DNA from: Pelargonium nanum
Taxonomy: Eukaryota > Streptophyta > Magnoliopsida > Geraniales > Geraniaceae
DNA length: 46,067 nt
Direction: 5' to 3'
Assembly (NCBI GenBank): GCA_036897485.1
Contig: JAYMTF010000202.1
Coordinates: forward strand, 1-46,067
How positions within the stretch are numbered: the first letter of the stretch is position 1; every line of letters starts with the position of its first letter. The notes below the pieces were generated by a model. It saw only the letters and a list, made by a program, of their open reading frames with translations. It ran no database searches and was not told the DNA's origin. This document shows, piece by piece, positions 1-12,500 of this stretch. Both the position numbers and the translations under genes were made by a program.

Positions 1-609
1 TATTTCAATTTATTGCATTATATTCCTCTCATTTCATTAACATAATATAAAATAATGACAATCAATTGTGGTAGAACACGCCCACGAAACAAGTGAGTGA
101 AAAAAAATGACAACATAATTAAAGATGAGAGAGAAAATCAAACAAAATTTATATTAATAAATATATTTATTTTATCTTTAATGCATATAGTCATTCTATC
201 TAAATATAGGTGTATTTATTATGATGGGTAATTTAGTCCAAAACACAAAAATTATGGTGGATTTAACCATTTCAAGGGTGGATTTATCACCACCCTATAA
301 ATATTATAATTATCATATTGCATTGGAACATCATTGTAATCAAAATAAAAAATCAATTAGTGACTAAAATTAATGATCACAAAACCCTCAAAGATTTGTT
401 TTCAATTGTCAATTTTGTCTTTATCTCTCCATATTTTGCTTGAATTTCGGAGTAAATATGCAAAGAAACCAAAGAAATAACATATATAAAAACGTTAAAT
501 CCAAATCTTATTCCATGTAGTTTCATAATAATAAATCTAACAACCTAAAACAATAGAAGTTAATTAAGAAGCACACTCGCACGCGCACACATACACGTAT
601 ATAATATTC
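1..609. other. AT-rich intergenic DNA, no gene seen
   Basis: No open frame with recognisable protein, no RNA gene and no clear repeat was seen. It contains the 3' flank of the minus-strand defensin-like gene that ends at 610. Confidence 0.5.
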
Positions 610-948
610 CTATGAACTTGGCGGACAATCGTAAGTACAAGTGCATTCGACGGGATCATCCAAACAGTAGCCAAAGCCGCCAAGAAATTTGATTCCACAT
701 AGTGCTTTACAAGTTCCCATATCGCAAGGCTCACCAACTCCACCTATTATTGTCTGACACGTTTTCTTCTCCGCATTCACTGTATGTGACCATATATTGC
801 ACCAAAACGTGTAAGAAGAAAGAAGAACAAAATAAAAAATCATATATGTAAATTAAATATATGATATTTAAATGTGTTTTGTACCTGATGCGAATGTGAA
901 TAAAATAAGAAGAAGAACAAAAGAAACAGAAAAAACCATCTTAGCCAT
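610..948 (-). CDS. Defensin-like (DEFL) secreted cysteine-rich peptide, two exons
   Basis: Exons on the minus strand: 948-885 and 779-610, with a GT donor at 884-883 and an AG acceptor at 781-780. The joined frame gives about 77 residues. Exon 1 is a signal peptide (MAKMVFSVSF followed by a leucine-rich core ending in FTFAS). Exon 2 is the mature peptide, starting near VNAEKKTC. The mature part has eight cysteines, with a C-x3-C pair (TCKALC) and a C-x-C pair (ECTC) before a final Cys. This is the usual spacing of plant defensin-like peptides held by four disulfides. The single intron just after the signal peptide is also typical of the family. Such peptides are secreted and act in antimicrobial defence or in pollen and cell signalling. 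Which of these applies cannot be told from sequence. Reading the second exon alone as a gene from 843 would lose the signal peptide. Confidence 0.88.
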
Positions 949-1029
949 CTTTTATGTATATTATTGATTGATGACCTAAATATATATATTTTTTATTTGT
1001 GTTCGTTTTTGTGTAGCTAATGAGCACCA

Positions 1030-1036
1030 TTATATA
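1030..1036 (-). promoter_or_regulatory. TATA box of the defensin-like gene
   Basis: On the minus strand this reads TATATAA, about 82 nt before the ATG at 948. That leaves a plausible short 5' leader. No other TATA-like site sits at a better distance. Confidence 0.5.
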
Positions 1037-1584
1037 CAAGTTACAAGATGACAAAAACAGGAAACAAATATTATTACAATAATTATTTTTTAAAACAATT
1101 ATTATTACAATAATGATACATTAATACATTATGATTTTAGGAAAGGAACTGAACGGTCGATTTGTACAACAATAGGAAACTATTGGTTAAAGATCTTTGA
1201 GATTATTTTTCTTTATTGTGGAAAACCATACAAAGAACATATGATTGGCAAGATCTAGTGATACCATAAAATGGTAGTGCCATCTTCAGATCATCAATCT
1301 AAGAAAGGAAATTGTAATTAATATAAAGTTTAGGAAATGACATATCTCGCTGATACTAAGTTTTATTTATTTATTTATCAGCAAACGTAACAACCGAGAC
1401 TCGAATATGAGATCACGAAAGAAAAAAACATCTTAAGCCACTTGCTCCGTTGATAGTTGTTTATTGTTGATACTAAGTATAGGCCAACCATATTCCAAAA
1501 AAGAAAAAAGAAAAAAAAGAATAAGCCAACCTCACCAATGTTTGGAAATAGATCGTATCAATTTTGGTATTTGTGTTCAGTGAA

Positions 1585-1972
1585 AAAGACTCATTTGGTC
1601 CTAAAACTTTTCAATATAGATCCAATTTCGTCTATTAATTTTGTTTTAACCTAAAATGATTTAAGAACGTTCAAATATGTAACCGAAATGGTCACAGTTA
1701 GTTTCCGTTAGTTTCTCCACTTAAGTGGTTTGACGTGAAACTTAAAATATATTAAATAATTATTTTTATTCAATCATTTTGTTAGTGTTACGTTCCAATT
1801 TTATTAAGTGACTCACTTGACCATCACATGTCAGCAACATAATTGAATCAAAATAATTAATTACTGTATTTCGAATTATATGTTAGACCACTTAACGGAG
1901 AAATTGACATAAAATAACAATTTTGACTATTTTAGATCGATATTTAAGAGTTTAAAGACCAAAGTAGGTTCA
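1585..1972. mobile_element. Degenerate non-autonomous DNA element (MITE-like), copy 1
   Basis: The two ends are diverged inverted repeats: the left end has ACTCATTTGGTCCTAAAAC and the reverse complement of the right end has CCTACTTTGGTCTTTAAAC. Internal arms also pair (TTTCTCCACTTAAGTGG against TTTCTCCGTTAAGTGG on the other strand). The interior is AT-rich and non-coding. A related sequence in the same orientation lies at about 44130-44545, sharing the TTAAAATATATTAAATAA core and CTTAACGGAG motifs. Exact ends and target-site duplications were not resolved. Confidence 0.5.
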
Positions 1973-1999
1973 TATGCAAAGATTCAGCGAACAATTTGA

Positions 2000-4560
2000 A
2001 TCATGGCACAAACTTGGGTATAACACGTGGTTTATCATAATTTTCTCAACTTTCATTTTTAATAGAGAAACCTTGGAATAACATGTGGTTAATTTAGCAA
2101 TTTTGAAATATTATCAGTTTGAGGTCCATCTAAATGAAATCATGGCCCTTCTGTGTATTGGGTTTTTGGGGGAGACGTGGGTTTGGTTTTCAACTTGGGC
2201 TTACATATTTTATTATATGAATCATTCTTTTATGAGAACATGAACTCTTACCACTTACCAGGTGCACAAATAGACTAATTTTACCAACAAAAAAAAAATT
2301 ATAAGCAAACAACACCTTTTATTCATCTAACCGAAATGTCAAAATAAAAGTACAAAAGAAACAGGAAACTGAAGTCGTCATCCCAAATAAGAAAAAGAGT
2401 AAGACACCCAAGCATTAAAAAGAGAAATTAATGTTAGAAGACACATTACAAGAATGCAGACGCGTGAAAGATAATTACGGGCGAGTGGACCTGGCTTCGA
2501 GAACTCGAAGCCGCTCAATAACTATTGATTTTGGACCACATGCCCGTGCACCCAGGCTTTTGCAAATGTCTCAGAGAACCTCAGCTGATTTAGTCGGGGA
2601 TGAAAATTTTATCAAATTTTATATAAATGAATACATGAATTATTTAATTTGTACAAATAAATTTCAACATTAATGGTGTTAAAAATTTTCGTTAATGCAG
2701 CATTAAAAAAAAATCCGTTAATGCATGTTTAATTATGTGATTGAGTTGTGAGACAAAGTTGTCTAACATGATGTTAATAAATTTAATGAGCTATTTTAAC
2801 TTAAATAAAGAGTTGGGTTGTGTATTAGGGTCAATTATCGCCGACCTGAATGAAAAAGGTGACCCGAGGATCGGACCGTATGGTATTCGAATCTTAGCCA
2901 TGTATATATGAAATACATTTAACCAAAACTATTTTAAGAAAATTCAAATTATTTATAACCAACATATGATGGTAAATGGTACAATATATTTATAACTTTC
3001 TCTTTGTTTATTTATATCAGCGAATTGAATATTTATTTCATTATGTTATGCTCTCAGTCCCCATATATTTTACACCAAATGAAATTGTGAAGATTTAATT
3101 CTAAATAGTAAAATTATAAAGGCTTGTTGGGCCAAACAATTTTAGATCTTTAAATTTTATTGCAAGTCTCAAGTTCGGGCCTCCTTGCGGACGGTATGAG
3201 TGGAATGAGATTTGAAGTTAAAAAAGTAAAGTTATCCACTGTTGTGTAGCTCACCCAACCTCTAAATATGACCAATTTAGTACCTAAGCAGTACTCCACT
3301 TAACTGCAATTATGAGAGCCAGATTTTATAGTTCGAGTACCCGCCCAGTCTCCGCTCACATACCAATTATTTAGAGACAATTTTTTCTCGTGTCCCGTTA
3401 TACACATCGTTAATGTTTAGTCATTGATATGATCAACTGTGTTTAGAAATTATTTGGGTAGAAAATAATGAGGAGTCTTCCTCCTTGGCATACCGACCAA
3501 GCTTTCTAGGTGAAGACATAAGATGAATTTCTCCTAAGATATCCAATGATGTTGTGACCTCATTTCAACAATCAAAAGATGGTATAAGAGATTTCAAACT
3601 ATGGGGTTCACCCCTCTAAGAGCGAAGAATGTTTTCAAGGTGGGAGTGTATAATGCATATTTTAAGGCGTTACTCCAAAATAAATGCATATTTCAACCTT
3701 TCATAGTCTGTAAAACATGCTTTCATATCCACGTGTTAGGGCAGGAGTATGAAATTCTTATCTTCAATCTTGATTTCTCATGTCTTTACATGGGGTGGAT
3801 CTTGTAAGGAATGAGCAAATTGTTAAGTGCAAACGTAAGTGTGCGTTCGATAATCCACTAAGCATGAGAATATATAAATGTTTGCCATGAGGGATCCGAA
3901 AGAATTGCCAATTTAAAGAGAATTTAAAAAGATACGCGGAGCAAATATGGATAAGACTCATCTCTCCTATTAAAAAGGGATATTATACTTATGAACATAA
4001 GTCAATGACGATTCACCTCGTGATATGTCGACGTTGATATAGAGTGGACTCACGGATTGCATGTTATAGAGTGTACCTTTCCCTAGCCAACCTGTCGTGA
4101 CACGAGACATCCATTTACATAATAAGAACAATGTATAATAACTTGAGATTCTTTGGATGTCTATCATGTAGGCGTGACTTCATAACAATTCTTTTGATAG
4201 AGGTGGACATGAGTCAACTTGGACAAAGTAATGTCACAACAGATGATTCTCCGTCTTTGTGCCTCGAAGGTGTGACACCTTGGCGTGCTTGCGGGCGGGA
4301 TCTCCCTTTAGGAATGAAAATCCTCAAAGTAACGTCATGAGATGAACTTCCAACGTTTTCTTAAAAGACGACTCAATGGAGCCATCCCTCTCTTTCTCTT
4401 CACAAACACCTACACAATCTTTTTGTTATCCTTAGAAAACAAAATACCCAGATACTCATACAACAACAATTTCATCAATCACCTAATCACCTGTCATGAA
4501 CACCACCAACATCTTTGCTGTAAGAGATTCTTAAAGGTATCTTTTTTATTTATTCATAGA
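2000..4560. other. Intergenic DNA, unclassified repeat-like sequence
   Basis: Short open frames here (for example at 2431-2673 and 3601-3807) have no recognisable motif and no signal of conserved coding. Parts around 3460-4340 have a higher GC content and phrasing resembling old retrotransposon sequence, but I could not assign a family. The first 400 bases resemble ordinary AT-rich spacer. Confidence 0.4.
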
Positions 4561-4572
4561 TTATCATTATTA

Positions 4573-4576
<4 letters not shown>

Positions 4577-4626
<50 letters not shown>
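4577..4626. repeat. (TTA)n microsatellite
   Basis: About 16-17 uninterrupted TTA/ATT units, located about 350-400 bp upstream of the villin transcript start. In one frame it encodes an artificial poly-leucine tract, so the open frame over it should not be taken as a gene. Confidence 0.95.
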
Positions 4627-4627
<1 letters not shown>

Positions 4628-4974
4628 AGTCTGTTCATTTCTGCAGCATTCAGCTACAAATTAGGCAAATTATCCAAATTACTGTTCTTGCTTACTTTCT
4701 GTGAAAATATTTTTCTTAATTGTACAAATTCAGAAAGAATTATAGATAGAAAATTGTACATATTTTTGGTAAAGTGATATTAAAATGTGAGAAATGAGAT
4801 AGATATTAATTAATGGGGTTTTAATTAAAATTGTTAATTATGGTAGTTGAATTATTAAAATGCTTATTTACAGTTCATGTTGGAGGCTTTTGTTGCCGTT
4901 AGTGATATGCACGCCTGTCAACCCATCATCATTCCCTCCAACCCCTTCCTTTTTCTCTCTCTAAAAACTTCAAC

Positions 4975-5087
4975 CGTTCACTTTCTCTCTCTTCCCATTT
5001 TTCGTATTTTTGCTTCTTTTTTTTCTTTTTTTCTGTGCTAGATTGGATCTGGTGTTGCTCTCTAGTTTGTGCCTTCTTCTACTTCAG
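4975..5087 (+). other. Non-coding 5' exon of the villin gene (approximate start)
   Basis: A pyrimidine-rich leader (repeated TCTCTCT, then TTCTTTTTTTTC) ends at a good donor, CTTCAG|GTACTG, at 5087. The next likely acceptor is TTGCAG at 6490-6495, giving a second leader segment 6496-6562 joined to the ATG at 6563. An intron in the 5' leader is common in plant actin-cytoskeleton genes. The transcription start is inferred from the composition and could be some tens of bases away. I saw no clear TATA box. Confidence 0.55.
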
Positions 5088-6562
5088 GTACTGAAAGATT
5101 TGGTTTTATTTATTTATAATTTTTTTGGTGTCGATCGGTGTTTTAGCTGCTGGATTCGCGAATTATTGAGTTCGAGACTGGGGTTTTGTGTAGGTTTTTG
5201 TTGTTGCTCGATGTGGAGTTGAAAACTGGAAAATTCGATTGTTTTGATTTGTTTTTGTTGATTGAAGTGTGGGGGTTTGGTCCGATCTGAGAGAGTGAGA
5301 AAGAGAGACTTAGGAAAATTTGGGAAAGCTTGGGTTTTGGCACATGGATGATGAGTTGAGATTGTTTGTTGATGAGTTTTTCAATACGGTTTAGTGGCTC
5401 TGTTGTTTTGGTTTTTGAGCTGGAAATGACTTCGATTTTCGAAGTTTTTCTGGGAAGTGTACTGTCTGTGGAGAGTTTTTAGTTTTATTTATTTATAGAA
5501 ATGTTGGGTTTAGGAGACAAATTCTGTTTAGTAGAATTTATATATAAATATTTATTTAAGTTGGTGAGTTCATATATACATACATAAAGTCATAAACAGG
5601 CACTTTCTATGCATAAAAGGCTCTTGTTGTGTCAGTGGTTGGTGTGCTGAATTTTGATTACCTAAAATAATAGCTGAAAGAATGACGGGAGATGGTCAGT
5701 TGGCATTGTATGCTTGCTTGCTTACCAAATTTGCAAAAGGAGTGGTTCTATTAGCTTGATTGAATTGACAATAGAGCTTCTTAGAAGCTTGTGAATGTCG
5801 AGAAGAAACTAGTGGTGGGTGAGAGTAAAAACCTTACTGGGTTACTTAAAGAGAAGCTAGATAGTGATTCTGCTATTTCCAGTTTTTTACCCAGCAAGAG
5901 TTGAAGAGTGCATTACTGAATACTGATTATGTCCGTCCTGGTATCTTAGGTTCCTGATTCTTGGTCAAGCCATTTTATAGATGCTTGTATAACAGTATAT
6001 TGGTTGGTGTACAAGTTATAAAGATAATTATAAGTCAGTTAAGCCGTTAAGGTGCACTATTGTTCTTTTGCTAGAAAATGGAATGTGCGAAGTAGAATGG
6101 AGTGTCGGAATCCCTTGAAATACAGGGCAAATGTGAGAGTGGAACAGTTTGAGACAATGGGTGATTACTGTGTATCACTATAAAATTTTATATCTATGCT
6201 AATCATATCTTATTCGGGCAAGAGGTTAATGATGTTCAACTTCTTCCTGTCCAAAATGTATACATTACTTACACCATGGTTAATCCCTGGCTAGAATTTT
6301 CTGAGTGTGTGAACTTATTTCAATATAGGTTGTCTTCAATTGGTCTTATTCCTCCCTTCACCCATTATAACAAGAGATTCCTTTGCCAGTTTTGTCCAAT
6401 GCAAAGGAACATTCAGTTACTTCTGCTTATAGATTTTTTTTTTCTTACTTTTATTTCCCATCCTTACATATTTTATGGTGCGTATTGTGTTGCAGACTAC
6501 TTTAAATCCAACTTCAGCGCAAAGTTGTGGGGCAGGTAACATAATTAAAGCTGACAAACAGT

Positions 6563-9500
6563 ATGTCTGTTTCTATGAAAGACTTGGATCCAGCATTTCA
6601 GGGAGCTGGACAGAAGGCGTATCCTTTATCTTTGTAGTATTCAGCATTTTTTGTAATTGTTATCAGATAAAATATTACACTTGCTCAGACATGTATACTG
6701 GAAATATCAAACAATTTATTTACGATCCTTGAAGGAGGGTCCTCGGGCTGCTGATGTTTCTATAATATGCTTGTATATATGATTTTGAACTTGCCTCTTT
6801 ATTTGGAGTTCACTATTTGCTTACCTTGACCATATACAGTGGAATTGAGATATGGCGCATTGAAAACTTTAAGCCTGTTATAGTCCCACAGTCTTCTTAT
6901 GGCAAATTTTTCACTGGAGATTCCTACGTAATTCTGAAGGTAAATGTTTGATCCTATGCTAATTGTTCTTTCTGTAACTTTATGTCTTGCACTTCGCTCT
7001 TAAATTAAAAGCTTAGTGACCGACCAATTGTTGGGCTAAAATATTGGCTGTGTATTTGTTTTGTTGAACTAAACCATTGAAAAACACATTCTCATTTAGG
7101 GTGGCTTTCAACCAATGGTGGAACTTGGTTTGAATGTGAATGGCAAAATTATTCGGAGATTGAGTTTTTATATGAATGTGTGGTTCCACAATATTTATAA
7201 AATTAATTCCTAGGACAAAACAATGAAACAAATATGTTTTTTGATACAATAATTGAATGGATTAAGGCCTAGAGGCCTGGAGTCTCACTTTGGGTGTCAA
7301 AGCTAAATTAGCAAGTCACTTGGTTTGAGCAAATTAATCTTCAAGCAAGAAGATCTAGTGGCAGTTGGTCAGCAACTTTAAAGGGTGGGTTTAATGTTGA
7401 TGGAGCAGCTAGGGAGAAGCCGGGTCTGGCCACAATTAGGGGTTTAAGATATTCCAGGGGGAGATGTTTTGTTTATTCTTAGAGTAATGGGAGTGTTGAT
7501 GAGAACTTTGCTGAGTTGAGGCCATCTTCAAGGTGCTGGAATTATTTTGTTTCATGGGAAGAAGATTGAAGATATGGCAAATTGGTAGTGGAAAGTGACT
7601 TAAAGGTGGCATTGTCTTGGGTGAATAAATCTTCACAAGTAAAGTGGACATGTTGGAATTGTTTTAAGAAGGTTGAAAAATTAATGAATGAAGTTTGTGA
7701 ATCAAGGAGTTATAGCTTGATCAAGGAAGACATTTATTTTGAGATGGATGGATGGATGGAGTGGAAATATAAAATAAAATAAGATCTCGGAAAAATAGGA
7801 AGAAGTGAAATCGCGATAAGAAAATTATTCCAACTCAAGCTGCTTAGTAAAGAGTGCAAAAACCACATTCTTCAAAAGATTAGTTGGAGAGTTTGCAACT
7901 TATAAACTGTTTTAAGATATTGGCAAATGCATCCACAAGACAATGTGGGAGAGCTCTCATTACCTGGAACTCCTATTATTAGCAATACTAATTTTCCAAC
8001 TCACTAAGCCATATTTGCATGATCGCTGTCCTAATTTTTTGTCTATAGAAACAGAAGCTGAAACCATCCAAACAAAACCCAGTAGTAGTATGACTTTGCT
8101 TGAATCAGTTCAAAGTTTCAAGAGCTTCCTATAATCCTTAACCCTGCCACGTTTCACCTCTTAAAGCGAATGAGAAGATTATGTCTACTTCTAATTGAAG
8201 TTCCCAGTTCCTTACAGTTTGTGCAAACTGAGGAATCCAGGCATATGTTATTCTTCAATAACTTCTTTTACTTCAACAATTTCACTCTTTCTTAATGAGC
8301 ACTTACCATATCAACTTAGTGTATCTGATAGTACATACCCAACACCCCCTGTGTTTGGTTGTGTAGGACCTCAGTTAACTTCAAGCTGAACTTAGCGACT
8401 TCTCTGCTTTTGAATTTGCAACAGGTCCAACTTTGTCATTTGATGTACTTGTGGTTCTTCAAACTAGTATTGTCAAAATCTTTCACTGTTGGATCCAAAA
8501 CATCAACAACATTTGTTGAATAAATTCTATCCTTTATTCCCAAACACCTTAAGTGACTCATTTTGAAGCTTAAAGACTACCACTCTATAATCCAGTTGTG
8601 TCTGCTGGAATGTGGAGCAAGTAATAATTAAAGACCATGTTGCAGGACAACTTCTCATTTTACTGCCACTTTCATATCCACTAGGGTTTTGTTATTGTAC
8701 CTGATTATATCTTGTCATGGGAATGAGGGTGCTTATAATATCCATTGATAAGCTAGTCCTTCCGCGTATTGAATGGGGAAATGAATTTGTTGTATAATTT
8801 TCGGTGGCAGGTAATTTTCAGTTTTTCATTGACGTGAAAAACTTTTGTTTCCATTCCATTCAATTGTAATTTTTATTCGTGAGCTTCTGTGCAGACAACT
8901 GCCTCTAAAAGTGGCGCCTTACGACATGATATTCATTATTGGCTTGGTAAAGATACCTCTCAGGTAAGTTTGTACATCGTGGTTATACTTCTCTTCTGAT
9001 TTTTAATATGTTGGTGAATAATTGTATCTGGGGATCCAATTCTGCTCCAATAGGATGAAGCTGGCACTGCAGCTGTGAAGACAGTTGAACTAGATGCAGC
9101 TCTTGGAGGCCGTGCTGTTCAGTATCGTGAAGTGCAAGGTCATGAAACCGAGAAGTTTCTATCTTACTTTAAACCATGTATCATACCTCAAGAAGGTGGA
9201 GTTGCATCTGGGTTCAAACATGCTGAGGCCGAAGAACACACAACCCGTTTATTTGTGTGCAGAGGAAAACATGTTGTCCATGTAAAAGAGGTGAATCTAT
9301 GGACTTCTACATTGATCAGTGATTATTCTCATTAAGCAGTGTCTATATACTTTTAACAAAAATAAATGTGAAGGTTATTCCTATTTGTTGTCTGCTGTCT
9401 GTGCTCATGACAGGTTCCCTTTGCTCGATCCTCACTCAATCATGATGACATATTTATAGTGGATACCCAGTCTAAAATTTTTCAATTCAATGGCTCCAAC

Positions 9501-12500
9501 TCATCCATTCAAGAAAGAGCTAAAGCACTAGAAGTCGTCCAGTACATTAAAGATACATATCATGATGGGAAGTGTGATATAGCTGCCATTGGTAGGTGGA
9601 ATAGTATATTGGATAGTTCCATGATCTTAGTTCATTTATGTCACTCTTGTAAGTTTGTTTTTTTCTGTTCAGAGGATGGGAGGTTGATGGCTGATGCTGA
9701 ATCGGGAGAATTTTGGGCTTTATTTGGTGGTTTTGCTCCACTTCCAAGAAAAACAGTCAGTGATGATAATAAGACTGTTGATTCACACTCTACCAAGCTT
9801 CTCCGGTAATTTGCTGTCTTCCGTTTTATATTGTCAAGAATATATATCATTATTTGTATATTGATTGATTCTATGTTTTTGTGTGTCTTCTTCTGTTCTT
9901 ACATAATATTTTTCTTTGGTCCTTTCAAGGGTTGTGAAGGGGCAGACAGAACCTGTTGAGGCTGATTCTTTGACAAGGGAGTTACTAGAAACAAACGTGT
10001 GCTATCTTCTTGATTGTGGGCTTGAAGTGTTTGTATGGATGGGGAGAAATACCTCTCTTGATGATCGCAAGAGTGCAAGTAGCGCTGCAGAAGTAATACT
10101 TATTTATTTCTCGGGCAAAATAGGTTGCTGATTTTGTTGTAAATTCTGAGACACTTTTTCTAATTATGGATTTCACTAAAACAGGAGTTAATTCGTGATT
10201 CCAATCGTCCCCAATCGCACATAATTCGTGTAATTGAGGGATTTGAGACCGTAATGTTCAAGTCAAAGTTTGATTCCTGGCCTCAGACAGTTGATGTAGC
10301 TGTGTCTGAAGATGGTAGAGGGAAGGTTGCTGGTCAGTAACTGAAATATCATCACTGTGATCACCATTCATTAACAATAATCATTTTAATACTATGTTTA
10401 TCATTTTTGGTTTCTTATTATTGTTCCATTTCTACGATTACTGCAGCACTTCTAAAACGTCAAGGGGTTAATGTGAAGGGTTTGTTGAAAGCTGAGCCTG
10501 TAAAAGAACAACCACAAGCATACATAGATTGTACCGGAAATTTGCAGGTGCTGTATATATGTTATTTTCACTAATTTTTATTTTATATTTGGAGTGGCGG
10601 GCTATAGTGTGGTTGTTACTATCCCTTTGCTTATATATTTATATTATGTTAAAAACTTGAATTGGGGAGGAGACTATGTATGGTTCATGAAGATCTTTTT
10701 TTTTTGGGTGGAATATCACCTGGAAATATGACTAAATAAGCCAATGACACTTTAAAAGTTGGGCTAGAAAGTAATGTTGTGCCACTTGCATTGAAACTTC
10801 AGAAATTACCTGATGGGTCTCCCATTGTGATCTCAGTTGGCATTGGACGCAGGAGATATGCACCTGAAATATGTGGAACAATGTTTCTCTATGTCCAATT
10901 TGGGAATAGGTTAAAACTCATAGCAAAATAGTAATGCAGGACCCTTAAAAATACACATTGCGCTTGAAGCAACAAGAAATTTGGGAGTAAAAGGTTATGG
11001 TGGAACTGTGTCTGTAATCCGAATATTCTAGGAAAAGGTTTCACAAAAATCTAGGAAACATGAGTTTTATGCACAGTTGCTGTTTAAAGGTTCCCCTGTG
11101 TTTTTAATCACTTCACTGGGATCAATCCCTGTAGATTAATTTGACTGGTATTTATGCTGTCTCTTCCCTCATAGGGACATACTAGAAATAATGATTGCAA
11201 AACCACATGACATTTCTAGAAGAAAATTCTGATCATACTGCTAATAATATCTCCAACCTCTGCAGATTTGGCGGGTGAATGGTGACAAAAAGATTCTCTT
11301 GTCTGCTTCTGATCAGTCAAAGTTTTACAGTGGAGATTGCTATATTTTTCAGTACTCATATCCAGGAGAAGATAAAGAAGAGCATCTTGTAGGGACATGG
11401 TTTGGGAAACAGAGTGTTGAGGTGAAATTCTTTGTGCAGCTCTTTTATATGCATTTGTGCACACTGAGCAAATTTATTAAAATTAATGTATATCTTATCG
11501 AAAAGAAAAAGCATGAGAAGAGTACTGCTATGATGCGTTTATCATCTCCATTTACTCACATTGCCTTAATTACTTAAAAGGAAGAACGAACGTCCGCTAT
11601 TTCTCTGGCAAGCAAGATGGTTGAGTCAATGAAGTTTCTTCCTGTCCAGGTAGCTGTCATTCCACTTTGAGTTCTATTTTTTCCATTGATTTATGTCTTT
11701 TCACTTATCCAACTGACAATACTTATTTTCCTATTACCCAGGCTCGCTTATATGAAGGAAGTGAACCAGTTCAGTTCTTCTTGATCTTGCAGAGCTTTAT
11801 TGTTTTCAAGGTTTGTGTTTATCCTGAGGTTTTGAGATTTAGTCATCAGTTTTCTACAATAACTACATACAATCTGTATAAACTTTATCAGGGTGGTCTT
11901 AGCGATGGTTACAAGAAATACATTGCAGAAAAGGAACTTCCGGATGAGACGTACAAAGAGGATGGTGTTGCTCTATTTCGCATTCAGGGTTCTGGACCTG
12001 ATAACATGCAATCCATTCAAGTTGAACCGGTATGTATCATTTCAGTTATACTAACACAGAGGCGCGCGCACGCACACACTTATATATGATCTTTGTTTTA
12101 TTGATTGTCATTATTCTTAACTTGGAAACAAGGCTGCAATTTGTTGTAGATTCACTTATTTTCAATATTAATCTACTTCTTACAGAGAGGAAAGTATATG
12201 AAAGGTTTCCTACCTATTTTCTTTTATCATTCTATGTTTTTGATCTGGTTGTATTTCAATGATTGGGCTACAATATTATGGTTTGAGCTACCACCACTAA
12301 AGGTCAACCTTATTCGTAGTGTTTTACTTCCACCATTACAATTTACTTATTTATCTTATATTTTTTAATGTGTGACTTTAGACACCACTTCAACACTCCC
12401 CTCGCATGCGAGTCTCACATTTCGACATGTGCACAATCAGAAGTCTTTTTAAATTGGCACTCCCCCTCACGTCTACATATTTCCTTCTACATGTGGGCCA

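Noticed and set aside
2431..2673. 80-residue plus-strand open frame
   Set aside because: No motif, no splice context and no plausible promoter; length within chance for this composition.
4342..4704. Open frame with a long poly-leucine run
   Set aside because: The run is the (TTA)n microsatellite read in one frame; no conserved protein around it.
6475..6732. Alternative 85-residue frame through the villin start region
   Set aside because: The real frame is MSVSMKDLD from 6563, joined at 6618 to 6840; this open frame is a shifted reading through the intron.
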